A stretch of 64,000 nt of DNA, from positions 1,116,001-1,180,000 of the forward strand of contig OY752153.1 of the NCBI GenBank assembly GCA_963573315.1, given 5' to 3'. A program made the position numbers and the translations under genes. The stretch's first letter is position 1, and the number at the start of each line of letters is the position of its first letter. The notes beneath the pieces are model-generated. The model ran no database searches and was not told the origin of the DNA. It saw only the letters and a program-made list of their open reading frames with translations. This stretch comes from Entomortierella parvispora. Its lineage: Eukaryota; Mortierellomycota; Mortierellomycetes; Mortierellales; Mortierellaceae. Positions 45,087 through 56,215 of this stretch are shown here, piece by piece.

Positions 45087-46634
45087 ATGGACTTGGCAAA
45101 CGACTCGGCAGCAGCCCTGCAAGAGGATGTGAACATTCTCCGTCAGGAATGTGAGTGCTTGCATGCATGGAGCTACATCGCGATTGTCATGGAAGCGGAC
45201 TACTTACAATTCGAGTAATCGCCACCAAAATAGACCTGAAGATGGAGGCCAAACGCGACGCATTACTTGGACAAATCGAGCAAGAGGAAAAAGCCATCCA
45301 GGAAGGTAAGGAGAGGAACTACAAAAGCTGTATCAGCTGGGTGCAGCGCCATGTGCGTGGTAGGCAGTACGAGCCGTCTCTCATACTCTGGTGCTCTTCA
45401 TCCAATCGCTGTTCATAGAAACAAAAACTTCGGGTCTTCCACCCGCCAACGAAGCCGACAAGGAGCAACGGCGGATGCAGGAAATCATGATGGCGTACCG
45501 CTTAACAGGAGTGACATTGTTTACAGAAGATGAGTTGGAAACCCATGCAGAATTGGATCTTGAGCTAGAAGAATCACCACCAGACGCAAAGAAGCAGATC
45601 GGGATCCGGTTCGAAACCTTTGCCCTCTGTAAGTTGAGCCACTTTCCCAGGAGATTTCTGGTTGCAAAGAATGCCTCGCGGAATGCGACTGAACATTCTT
45701 TATTTCTAAATCAAATAGCAAGATACCATGAGCCCTACTATGTCATGATCAAGTTGTCAAAACCAGACCCAGAGAACGCTCTGCCTGCAGGAAGTCAAGA
45801 TACCCAAAGACCAACAATGACCTTTCAAATTTCAAATCATACTATTCCGCATTGGATTCCACTCCGAGACTTTGAGAAGCGTTACCTCAACAGGGACATG
45901 AGCGTAAGACTCCTCGTACTCAATTGGTACTGCTGTTATCGACTTCCTTTCTGACAGAACTTTTTCTAATTTTATTGGTTCATTAGACCTTTACGGCAAA
46001 ATTATCGCAATATCTACAGGCATTTGTTTCAAGGAGAGAATACATCTCGAGAACCATCCAGGAATTCAACACAGCAGTACAAACGATATTCAAGCTCTAT
46101 CCACATGGGCATACTCTCCCCCAGATGGAACTGCGGAGTCAGGACGCAGCGATTCGAGGCGTTATCCTATTGATTACTCGTTACGATGCACTCTTTCAAC
46201 TATTACACATGCACAGAGCAAGAAAAAACCGGGAAAGGGAAAAATCAAAAGGAGTGAACCCTACTACACTGGACATGGACGTCGATATGGACCAACCGTC
46301 GGCGGACGATGGCGAAGGCAAAGAGGAGGCGTTGATGGAATATGAGAAAGTGGCACTGGAGAGAATGAGAGGACTTAAGGGATCGGCCGCATATGCTCAG
46401 ATTCATCTGGTGTATGACGATCTAACTTCGACAAAGCCAACGGAAGTTCAAGTAAAGTTTGCGAATGGAAATGAACGTATACGCATTGAGAAACTGCCGT
46501 CTGGATCACCGATGCGGAACCAGTACAACCATTGGGTCAAAATCTTGAAGACCGAAGAGAGCCTTATCGATGCCATTGATAGAATCGCAGATCTCTATAG
46601 GGTAGACCGTGGCGATGAAGAGGATCGACCTTGA
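45087..46634 (+). CDS. Probable kinetochore subunit CENP-O/Mcm21
   Basis: Five exons (45087-45150, 45216-45305, 45419-45628, 45719-45903, 45987-46634) encode 398 aa. An N-terminal coiled coil (ILRQELIATKIDLKMEAKRDALLGQI) precedes YRLTGVTLFTE, IGIRFETFALC, YHEPYYVMIKLS, HTIPHWIPLRDFEKRYL and FTAKLSQYLQAFVSRREYI. This order (coiled coil, YRLTG, G-R-F, TIP-x-IP, long helix) matches the double-RWD CENP-O/Mcm21 family, which pairs with CENP-P/Ctf19 in the inner kinetochore COMA complex. An acidic insert (about 245-280) and a second conserved-looking C-terminal region complete the protein. The exon 2 acceptor could instead lie 20 nt later. The family call is from pattern memory and is moderate. Confidence 0.6.
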
Positions 46635-46934
46635 TCCACTACATAACCATGTGAAATGAACAGGTGGATACCCACCTCTCCACTATGGTCAGCACCAACC
46701 GCCTCACACCATGTCCTGATGGCGCCATCCACCCTCATGCACACTGGCCGGTGTTCGGAAGGTCGGTTTGAGCAAATAGTAATTTCAACAGCTTGGAGAT
46801 CTAGAATAATAGAAGTCCGGGTTTTTATGAAGTATACTTGCAAGTCGCAGGATTTGGCGCTAGGGCATTTGCAGTGAAATTCTATTAAATATATTTATCG
46901 ACTCCTGGCACATTTAAGCAAGGTCCGTACCTCC

Positions 46935-48493
46935 CTACCACAACCGACATCGTTTACGATGTCGGTTACCAGAGTGGAAATCACGAAGTGTTGTGACTCC
47001 GTGTGATCCGTTCATGACAACGTGTTCACGTTTTGTCCAGAACGCATCTTTTGATTCTTTGCCGAATAATGGCAAGTTCGCCATCATCCACTCAAGTACC
47101 CTGGCACCTTGACCTTCGCTCATGTTTTTGACGCAAAGTCGTCGCAAAGCCCTCACTCCTATAAGCCCATCCAGTCCATCTTCTAGCGTTATGGTATGGT
47201 CAAGCAATCGTATTGATGGGCCATCACGCGGTCGCCATGTCGATTAAACACGTTATTCGGCCAAGAGCGGACAACACACTTCGTTGAATTAATCGACTGT
47301 CCTGGATGGGGTATTTTGTAGGATTGGAAAAATCTCCTCGTAAGAAGCGACTATCCACTCGTCTCCGAAGATCAGGACGGGGGATACGGGTAATCTTGCA
47401 CTTGAACGATTCTAAATTGAGACAGACCCAATCCTTGGAAGATTCGATAATATCGGTCGCCTTGAATGTGATGGCCTGGGTTCAAAAGTGGTAATCAGGG
47501 GTATACTCGCGACAAACGGTGTCAAGGCGTTTGAGCCTCTGTGCGGAACAAAACAGCGCGCTAATGGCCTTACTATCGAAGTCTTCGCATCCAGTGAGTC
47601 TGAAGAAGAGCATGTGCGACAAGAGGTATCAAGGGAGAAAGGGCCTGTGCTTCGAAACCCAAGGTTTTCCATCCTGTGTCACCACCAATCGGGAAAATGT
47701 CGCACTGTCTGTCCAGCCATCCACAGGAATCTCGTACATGCAGTTCCTCCAATGTAGGATATCGATCCAATAGAACCCCACGGAACAGTTCAGAATCGAG
47801 GGGCCATCCATAGACCCTCAATACCCTCAAATTGCTGAGGATGATACCGCCAGCGGATTTGTTTGCTGCAGAGAGCGCCTCTGAAGTCTGACTTGTCACA
47901 TTTTCTAATGCCTTCGAGGCAACGCTGTGAAGAGCATGACTTGGTCGGCCAGTGGGCAGGTGCGATAAAACATCGGCGACAAATCGACAGTGAGTCGTTT
48001 GAGATTTTGAGACATGTCAAGAGCTCGAAGAAATGGTTGGATGTCAAGAGGCGAACGGCGGGATAGGATAAATGTGTCCTCTTGGAGAACAACCCTCAAT
48101 TCCTTGAGCTGAAATCCTTGAGAGGGAGCATTCAGAGCCACGCTTGGGAAGAGTGCCGCCAAGGTAGAAATGTATTGTACTGTCAAGGTCTGGATCCCAT
48201 GAAGTTTGCGACTCGGGGGGTTGGTAAAAGAGTAGGGCGAGAGTCTTTGCCTGGATGACAGTACCCTTTGCGGATAGAATTGCTCCCTCTGTGCTCGGAT
48301 CAGCTTTGCGCGGAAAGGTTGCAGACGCGTTGTTCTTGAGGCAGACTTTCTTCCAGACATCGTCTACGAACCGGCTGTACCAGACTCTGTTTCCAAGGGT
48401 ACAAACTTGGAAGTCCGTCTTTGAGAGGTAGGACACCACCAGGTGAAGGATTTCATATGACGGGTCCAAGGGGCCTTGGACACGACTCGGCAT
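46935..48493 (-). pseudogene. F-box/LRR pseudogene with several frameshifts
   Basis: From ATG 48493 the frame opens with an F-box-like segment (SYEILHLVVSYLSKTDFQVCTLGNRVWYSRFVDDVWKKV). At a run of six Gs near 48214-48220 it must shift to continue as LHGIQTLTVQYISTLAALFP and NLKRLTVDLSPMFYR. It shifts again to LSNLRVLRVYGWPLDSELFRG and YPTLEELHVRDSCGW, and finally to GVRALRRLCVKNMSEGQGARVL, ending at 46935. The pieces are colinear and LRR-like, so this is one former gene of about 500 codons. No intron set restores it. Confidence 0.55.
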
Positions 48494-49123
48494 CCGGTCT
48501 ACATGTTCGTCGGAAGCGTATTGTGATGGATGGGTGCGCAGGAATGGACTAGAAGACTAGAATGTGACAAATGATGATGGGTCACATTCCGTTCCTTGCT
48601 TCGCCATTTCAGACAAAAAGATGTGACGCCACCATTTTTTTTTTTTTTTTTTTTGCCCCCGCTATCTTTCTTTGATGTTATTGTTCGATTCATGTGGGTC
48701 TTCTCCACTGATGCTCGCTAATCGTGCTAAAAAAAAGAACAAATCGTCCTTGTGAAGGTAGTGACTCTTTCTATCCCATACTCTCTTGCGAGGGGCCTTC
48801 AAGAAGCACTTTGACCGATCGATCGTATCATAATCAACCGAAAAACAAGCAGGAACATCATGCGCACATTTGTATGGTTTTCCAAGTTCGAACTTCGCCA
48901 TCGTCTTGTGACACATGGTGTATCAGTGCTCTCAAAACTCACGGACATTCTGCATTGGAACTCCGGCGGGAGGGCAACTGCGCGTCATCGTTTTGATTGT
49001 GCTGCGTCTTCTTTCAAGAAGTGTTCCTCTTTCCCCTTCCTCATCCGTACATCCAGCCTCCTTCCCCCTTCATCTCTCTAAGCCCCTTGCTGCCCTTCCA
49101 GAGAATAAAATCATCAATTCACA
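48494..49123. other. Spacer with a long A/T homopolymer
   Basis: A T-run of about 20 lies at 48635-48654. The rest is the promoter of the small gene at 49.1 kb, becoming C/T-rich before its ATG. No gene is seen. Confidence 0.45.
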
Positions 49124-49492
49124 ATGACTTCCTGGTTTGATCGAATCGGAACAGCCAGCCAAGTGTATGCGAATCCGTTCCGTCAAACGTTCACCAAGAA
49201 GGTTGGCGAGTTCACTTTGGCTTGTGAGCCAATGTGGTATATGGGCGACCAGTCCGAGCTTAACCCCGAGGAAGAAGAGGAGGCAATAAAGTCTCTGGAA
49301 GGAACCCTGTCATTTCTCAAGATGCATCCGTATACGGACAGTCTGCGGCAGATAATGCCCATCAAGGTCGAAACCAAGAACAACAAGATTGTCATGTGCA
49401 CCGTGTCCACAGCCTATTGGGATGCCTGGGAGGCTGAACTGGCACGGCGGAAGCAAGAAGAGATAAAGGAGAAGGTAGAAAAGGTGGTGTAG
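49124..49492 (+). CDS. Small conserved-looking protein of unknown function
   Basis: A single exon encodes 122 aa with a clean start (C/T-rich leader, then ATGACTTCC) and a stop followed by AATAATAAAG-type 3' signals. The sequence (SWFDRIGTASQVYANPFRQTF, then EPMWYMGDQSELNPEEEE and a Lys/Glu-rich C-terminal helix) has natural codon and residue use and no low complexity. I recognise no domain, signal peptide or membrane segment. It may be a short mitochondrial or cytosolic accessory protein; that is a guess. Confidence 0.6.
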   Translation: MTSWFDRIGTASQVYANPFRQTFTKKVGEFTLACEPMWYMGDQSELNPEEEEEAIKSLEGTLSFLKMHPYTDSLRQIMPIKVETKNNKIVMCTVSTAYWDAWEAELARRKQEEIKEKVEKVV

Positions 49493-49915
49493 GAAGAATA
49501 ATGGACAGACAGGGAGAGGAATAATAAAGAGTATTCTGCTCTAGGCGGTTGACATACATAAACTCTGTTCATTGACGCGTCCTGACGCAGATATGAAACA
49601 TCTGCCCTACAACCCCCAATCCCAAACCATCATGTGTAAAAGTCAGAAACCATCTCTCGTGGCCATTTTGAATAAGCAATCTTCTCTCTGACCTTTTCGG
49701 TTTTTTCGGGACAGAAATAGCGAGGTCAGTATGCAAATGGGCCTGACTGGACTAAAGATGTAAAGACCACTATCTGAACAATTTCTGATACCTACTGCAG
49801 CTCTAGGGACCTCATATAAAATGTGTTGGTTGCTAGGAGCTCGTCTTCCTTCGTGCTTGAGTGTCTTGATGCAGTGAAATGTAGAATGGCGAGACCAAGG
49901 CAATGAGAGCGGCAG

Positions 49916-49931
49916 AGACAGACAGACATGT

Positions 49932-49964
<33 letters not shown>

Positions 49965-49981
49965 AACAGACAAACAGACAA

Positions 49982-50012
<31 letters not shown>

Positions 50013-50056
50013 AACAAACAGACAGACAGACAGACAGACAGATAGACAGACAGACG
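49916..50056. repeat. (GACA)n tetranucleotide microsatellite
   Basis: About 140 bp of GACA/GACAAACA units with scattered A-for-G changes, 179 bp upstream of the F-box gene at 50.2 kb. The minus-strand open frames over it are only repeat translation (VCLSVCLF). Confidence 0.95.
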
Positions 50057-50234
50057 GGCTGCCTCGATGATAATAGCAAACCATCCAACTGGAAAGCTGT
50101 CCTGGCACGGCCATGGTCAAAGCGGGCGAGGGATCATGCGGCCCTCTCTACCCCTATTTTTTATTTCTTTGTTCTTTGTCACCTTGAACGATCCCCGCTT
50201 CTTTTTTTCCACCCAGACTTTTGTCACCGACACC

Positions 50235-51251
50235 ATGTCTGTTAGTGATACCGATTCTCCTTCAGACATAGAGTCTTTCGATGACGCCTCCTACATGTTT
50301 TCCAAGAAAACACTAGAAATTCCTGACATCTCCTCCGCTTCCTTGGAACCCTTGAAGTCGGGCAGTATTCGCAGTGAACAGCTTCAAGCCACTACCCAAT
50401 ATCTTGCAGCGGAGACGAACTCCACTCTCCCCGAATGTCGTTCTATAGTGCAGCCAGTCAAAACATTCTATCGTCGTCGCCGCTGGGATGAGGCTCCTAT
50501 CGCTGCCCCGGACGACGCTCTCAGCAGTGCGGATCCACCAGCTCCTGTTCACAAAAACCTCTCAATCGACCTTTGGCGTAAAATCTGTGATTATTTATAT
50601 CCCTCTCAGATGGTTCGATTGAGTCGGACTTGCAAGGCATCTCGGTCGGCAGTCTGCAATCTCGCTTTTTGGCGCTGGCTCTTCTTACAAGTTTACCCCA
50701 ACGACAACACCCGACTCTGTTTCTTGCCTTGCCTTCCAGAGTCACATTCATATATGCAGTATATGTGTGCGATCAGCCCGGTTATTTGCGAGCAATGCTT
50801 CAAATATCTCGGTAAAGAATTTTACGACCGTGTCCAAATGCCCCTGCCGGTACCTGCTCCTGTTCAGACACGGTGCACAAAGAAAATCACTTATCTTGGA
50901 GAACCAATCGACACGGACTTTACCACTCGACTTTGTCTACCGTGTCGAAAGGCGTTCTTCTTGACATACGAAGAACCCATTCCAGAGGAAATTGAATTCG
51001 AAGCCATGACCCTCGAGGAGGCGAAGAAGAAGTACCCGAATTGCAGGTTGCCGGCCAAGGAGACGTCTAATATGACCAAATCCGATGACCATTATTGTCA
51101 TGGGATGTTTCTGGAGATCGTGCGAAAGAGGCAAGGTGGCGACGTAGGAGTCGAGGCCAGCCCTTTCACAGCCGAGGATTACCCAAGGATGCTTAAAAAG
51201 AGAATCCTGAAGTACAGCAACCTTCATCATGAGCTGTCGAAGATCGCGTAA
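50235..51251 (+). CDS. F-box protein with Cys-rich pairs
   Basis: A single exon encodes 338 aa; ATG 50235 follows a C-rich leader (CACCGACACC). The first ~110 residues are acidic and Ser-rich. Residues ~115-150 form the F-box (NLSIDLWRKICDYLYPSQMVRLSRTCKASRSAV). Further on, two Cys pairs (ICEQCFKYLG and LCLPCRKAFF, about 60 residues apart) could bind a zinc ion, a layout seen in some fungal F-box proteins. Presumed SCF adaptor; substrate unknown. Confidence 0.72.
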   Translation: MSVSDTDSPSDIESFDDASYMFSKKTLEIPDISSASLEPLKSGSIRSEQLQATTQYLAAETNSTLPECRSIVQPVKTFYRRRRWDEAPIAAPDDALSSADPPAPVHKNLSIDLWRKICDYLYPSQMVRLSRTCKASRSAVCNLAFWRWLFLQVYPNDNTRLCFLPCLPESHSYMQYMCAISPVICEQCFKYLGKEFYDRVQMPLPVPAPVQTRCTKKITYLGEPIDTDFTTRLCLPCRKAFFLTYEEPIPEEIEFEAMTLEEAKKKYPNCRLPAKETSNMTKSDDHYCHGMFLEIVRKRQGGDVGVEASPFTAEDYPRMLKKRILKYSNLHHELSKIA

Positions 51252-51868
51252 CATGGAAATGTAAGAGGGGTAGCACCACGCAAGACTGCACTCCTGGCAC
51301 GTCGTCATGGCTTCATAGCCAATAAACGCTGGCATGCAAAAAACACTTGTGGCCCTCGTCAGCTTTGCGTCGCCATTTTATATATGCGCCGATCATAGCT
51401 CGATCAATAATGGTCAAATCGCCCTCCTTTTGGGTTGGTTGGATGGGCGCCATCCAGGAGGGTGTACTATAGTAGTTATAGGACTGTCGTGTGTGTTGGC
51501 CTACCTGGCCAGAATTAGTCACGTGATGACCGATTCCAATTCTGAGCTGAGCTCAGAATTCACCGGGGATACAGCATATCGGTTCCAAAACGAATTGGGA
51601 ATATGCCACAACCCTGTTGTTGAGGTTAAGAGGCTAACTCAATGCACAACTAGAATTCCTTTCGATATTGAGGCAAGAAGACGTCCATCTTTCGCCCATT
51701 GCCTGTGACTGTTCAAAAAAGCGATTTATAAACATATCCGCCTTTTTGCTTCGTAACTGACACAAGCTCCTGATTCACCATCCACACGGTTGACCAAATC
51801 AACAGCCATCACTCCATAACCCGTATTCGGTGTAACGGCAACGTACCTCGATATCATATTTATACGCG
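51252..51868. other. Promoter region of the P450 gene
   Basis: It contains AGTCACGTGATG at 51517-51528, about 345 bp before the P450 ATG, and an imperfect AATTCTGAGCTGAGCTCAGAATT palindrome at about 51538-51560. No gene is seen. Confidence 0.4.
51538..51560. repeat. Inverted repeat (AATTCTGAGCT / AGCTCAGAATT)
   Basis: Two 11-bp arms separate by a single G, forming a near-perfect 23-bp palindrome about 310 bp upstream of the P450 start and 13 bp after the GTCACGTG site. It could be a regulator binding site or chance. Confidence 0.6.
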
Positions 51869-54114
51869 ATGGCAACATTCTCTAGACTTGCATCTATTTC
51901 AACAAACCTGATGCAGTTTGTCAAACTCTTCTGCACGAAGTCCAGCAACAATCGCGCCCTCATTCAGAAACCACGCGATATACTCTGGATTGTTGTCAGT
52001 CTGTGGCTCATGCGTCGTGTCGCAAGGGTACATTGGCTTTGTCTTGCATTACTTCTACTCAAGGTCAGCTGGAAACCATGAAGCAACAATCACTGACTTC
52101 CGCAAATATATCTCTCGCTGTACAATCCTACTATTTGACAGCTGGTATCCAATGCCTTTTTCCATCCGCTGTCGCGACTTCCCGGAAACAACATTTTAGC
52201 TTCGTCTTACTTGCCAGTAGCTGCTGCTACCCTCTGTGGACGCGCCCAGCATGTTTTGCCGCTCTACCATAAGAGATATGGCAAGGTTGTTAGGATCGGC
52301 ACCGATCTCGTATCCGTTGCGGACAAAGACATGATTCGTGAAGTAAGGACCCATCCTTAGATGCCTGCATGTCAACCATCAGTATTTTAAATCCTCAGAA
52401 TTGAGCAAGGTCTAATGAGACATGTCTATAGATTTTGGTAACGATTGACTTACCAAGGACTGAGGTTATTCATCGGGCGTTCGACTTTGACGGGCAGCAA
52501 AACATGTTTTCCACCCCCAGTAAGGACTTTCATAAGGCCAGGGTACGAGACAATTCTACGCTTCGTCAGTTATTCTGCGCCGAGCTATCTGCAGTGATGC
52601 CTGCCAATTATTTAACCATCGTTTCCGGTTTGTTATTGTTCAATTGGCAACAAGTAGCGTCGAGATATTTCACCTGCATTTAGTTTGAAACACCTCCGCT
52701 CGCTTGAGCCTATTCTACACAAGTGTACTCAAGTCTTGCTGCAGAAGATTGACGAGATCATCAGCAACCCTGGTGTTGTCAAGAATAGAACCGTCCTGCC
52801 AAAAGGCCATATCGATATTGGCTATCTCAGTATCTGCTTTTCGGTGGACACCGTCGGGGAACTAGCATTTGGCAAGACTTTTCATATGGTCAAAGAAGGA
52901 ACACACCCCGTACCGGAACTGATCGCTAAGACATTGAAGGGCTGCGCGATTAATCATTTTACACCATGGTTGAGATACGTACTGCCGCCGCTGGACTTTT
53001 CGTTTTTCGACTTTATTTACGAGAAGATTGCGGAGAGGAATGCAACCAGCTCAAAAGGAAATCCGGACATATTGCATCATCTCTTGAAGGCTCAGCAGAA
53101 GGAGCGCGAAAGAGGCAGTGGAAAAGCTGGATATGAATATGAGGACATGGCCTCATTAAAGCTCACGGACAAGGCCATTGCGACGGAATGCGCCGTCTTC
53201 TTGTAAAATACACTTTTGCTCAAGAAATTTGATCAGCAGCTGATTTGTAACTTTCCTTGATTAACTCAAATGTCCCAGCATTTCTCCCTTCTAGAGTTGC
53301 TGGAGCTGACACCGCAGCTTCGATAATGGGCTATACGTTAATGTTTCTGGCAAAGAACCCGGCCAAGTTTGCCAGGCTACGAGAGGAGCTCGATTTCGCC
53401 ACAGCTAGTAATGATGGCGGTGCTTTGCCTTCCCTTGACCAGATCAGTCTACTCCCGTACTTCAACGCATGTATCAACGAGACCCTCCGCATTCATCCAA
53501 TTGTTCCAACCGGTACAACACGACTTTTCAGAAAGAAGATGTGATTGCAGTTGCTTCTTATATGGGGGGAGTGATGCACTAACATATACTGACTCTGCGA
53601 TAGGAATCCCAAGGGAAGTGAATGAGGATATGACAATCAGTGGATACTTCTTTCCAAAAGGAACCAGTAAGTGAAAGGAAAATGCAGATTTTCTTTGTCC
53701 ACTTGATTGTACTGATTGTTTCTTTCCTTACTTGCTGTTTTAGTCCTATTAGCGAACTACCCTCAACTTCATTGGTCGGAAGAGTACTTTCCACAAGCTC
53801 ATAAGTTCATCCCAGAGCGCTGGTTGCCCAGTGAATCGCCATTCCCACTGGTCATAGATAAAGTTTTCTATCCATTCTCAGCAGGTTCGAAGAATTGCGT
53901 CGGCAAAGGGTTCGCCATGATGAGTCTGCGCCTAGCCCTAGCCGCCTTGGTCCTTAATTACGAAATGGAGAGGGTTACCCCGGAGCTTGACGACGATATC
54001 TTTGAGGCTAGACCCGGTCCAGACGAAGGAACCTGTATCGTTCGGATGGAGCGGCGAAGGAAGGCGCCGTACATAATGAGAAGTGACTCCGGTACATCGA
54101 TGACATCGATCTAA
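51869..54114 (+). CDS. Cytochrome P450 monooxygenase
   Basis: Seven exons (51869-52063, 52142-52342, 52432-52542, 52658-53202, 53295-53540, 53614-53666, 53744-54114) encode 573 aa. An N-terminal membrane anchor (ILWIVVSLWLMRR...LCLALLLLK) leads to HPLSRLPG. Landmarks are helix C RRDISPAFSLKHLR, I-helix VAGADTAAS (about 352-360), K-helix ETLR, FIPERW and the heme-binding loop FSAGSKNCVGKGFA, with Cys at about 502. The family FxxGxRxCxG has Lys in place of Arg, which is accepted. Exon 6 is the weak point: the AG nearest the CTAAC branch (GCGATAG) breaks the frame, while the next AG (CCCAAG, 53612-53613) keeps it. It resembles ER-bound CYPs of secondary or lipid metabolism; no biosynthetic neighbours are present. 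Substrate is unknown. Confidence 0.88.
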
Positions 54115-54285
54115 GGTGACGGCTGGTGAATGAAGCGCAGTTGATGATTTTAGAAAATTAGACAATAATAAAGCTATACCCCTCTAATATTGACCTTGTT
54201 CTCAGCTCTTGCTATGCTCAGCGCTGTATCTTCGCTTGCCGTTTTAGAATTTTTGTTTCTTCAGGGCAGTCTAACAACTTTGATT

Positions 54286-54427
54286 GAGTCATACTATCGA
54301 GATTGCTCTTTCTGTCAATCCTGGTGTTACGAACGGCAAGCACAGACATTTTGTTTGAGTCATACTATCGAGATTGCTCTTTCTGTCAATCCTGGTGTTA
54401 CGAACGGCAAGCACAGACATTTTGTTT
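54286..54427. repeat. 71-bp perfect tandem duplication
   Basis: Two identical 71-bp copies (54286-54356 and 54357-54427), each beginning GAGTCATACTATCGAG, lie 170 bp downstream of the P450 stop. No difference was seen between copies, so it is recent or homogenised. Confidence 0.95.
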
Positions 54428-54639
54428 TATAAGCCAGTTTTTATATTTTTTTAACAGTGTGTACCGAGGCTTCGCTCGCACACCACTGAAAAGATGCCGT
54501 GAGAAAATCAATGGAAGGGTTGAGGTTGTTAAGGAATTCAGGTGTTACTATGTCTTTCCTGCCCTTTGACTCTTTCCTTCCTCCTATGGTGACTAATAGC
54601 TCGTGAAACGACACCTCTACTACCAACCCCCTTCTGCAT

Positions 54640-55980
54640 ACCAATGATTCTCCCGCGTCTCGACGCCCGGGCTCTCCCCGTACTGGCTATGCGGATGCAG
54701 CCCGAGGCCAGGAATCCATCAAAATTTTCAACACCCTGGTGTACCAGGATGACACCCTGAGAAGATATGCAACTGTGGGCAAGGTCCCGGCAGCCTCTTT
54801 CTCCCACCGAGCGGCTCCCGGACACTCCAAAGAAACTACCAACTTGGCCGAACTATGTTCATTCCAAAAACTTTTTCAGGACTTGGGGGTTGCCACAACC
54901 ATCGTCACTGGGGATGGTTATAGAGGAAATTTGGCCAGTAAAAGCCCTTAGATCCACTGACCATTGACCCCTTGATCCCTGCCACCCTGTCCTCGTTAAT
55001 TCCAGACCGAAGAACAGTCAGTAGTAGGACCGGTATTAGGTCATCTGCTCCGCCAGACAGAGAGCCGGTAACCCGGACAGATTTGACCAGACAGGCCAGC
55101 TTTTCGTCAGATGTTCGCAGGACTCCTATCGACTGGAACTCATTCAGTGCGGAGACCAGACATTAAAAGTGTTGCTGCGTGTCCGGCAAGCCGATTTGAC
55201 CAAGATCTAAATTCTAAAGTTGTCAGCGCCCTTCTATTTTTTTGTTTCCTCTATCCCATAGACACCCGTGCCGACCCTTCCACTGCCTCACCATCACATC
55301 CCTACATCCCTACATCCACTGCACCTGCCTCCATTGCTTTTTTGTGCACCACCTTTCGCTTCCCACAATCCGAGCTCTACAAAGGATAGAGCGACGGGTT
55401 CAAATGTGAGATTTTTGTTCACTCCGATCACATGGTTTTTCAAGGGTCCTGATATCCCCGATGACCATAGTACCTACAACATGCCACCATCTTCCTCATA
55501 CGCTATTCTGGGATGGCAGTGCACTCACTGACGATGCTCCATGGGACAAACTTGTTGAAGCCCTACGCTCAATATTTCAGCCCACCGGATTTATTGGCCA
55601 GGTGCGCACCATATTGTTCGACATCAAGATGACCTCTACGATGCCAGACTACGTTGCACGCACCCAGAAGTACAGTACATATCCACCCCTATATGAGCAC
55701 CCAAGGCCCTTCGCACTCTCAAGTAAGCCGCTACGTCGTGCTTCTTGAAGAGTGCCCCAAGGATCTTCAAGTCTTCCTTGCATATCAACCCAACAACCAA
55801 AAAGCCCTGGAGACGAGAACTCGATTACTGAAGTCCCTCAAGCGGAATGAATGGCGATGGCATCCTGAGTCATTCTGTGAGTACTGGCCACATTGTGCCA
55901 TGGGGGATGAGAGGGACGATTCAAAGAGGCGGACTCGGAGGAATGGCGGCAAAAAGCGTGGCTGTGAAACCGTGTGACGC
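54640..55980 (+). mobile_element. Possible LTR-retroelement gag debris
   Basis: A patchwork of short plus-strand frames contains one segment with a retrotransposon-gag-like pattern: APWDKLVEALRSIFQPTGFIGQVRTILFDIKMT, then MPDYVARTQKY. Trp, Phe-x-P and Tyr-x-x-x positions resemble Ty3/gypsy gag. Upstream Ser/Arg-rich frames (SLIPDRRTVSSRTG, TIVTGDGYRGN) and a downstream helix (YVVLLEECPKDLQVFLAYQP) would be parts of the same gag. No protease, reverse transcriptase, integrase or LTR was seen, and all frames are interrupted. It could equally be non-coding DNA. Confidence 0.28.
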
Positions 55981-56215
55981 GTATTTGCAAGAGGACGATA
56001 CTCAGAGCGGTTGTTCGCGTCGATATAACGGTCAACCTTGATATCTCAACCTCTCTTCTATCTCTGCTTTGTCATGATCTATCATATCGGTTGTTCAGAC
56101 AAACCAGGGCGCAGGATAAGATTCAGGGACGGTAATGTTTGGACAAGCGGCACAGGGATGTTAAGGACGAAGCCGAAGATCACAAGCAAATAAAAGCTTT
56201 ATTGGAGTCGTTGAC

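Noticed and set aside
49792-50120. Minus-strand frames rich in VCLSVCLF
   Set aside because: They are translations of the GACA repeat, open in several frames at once.
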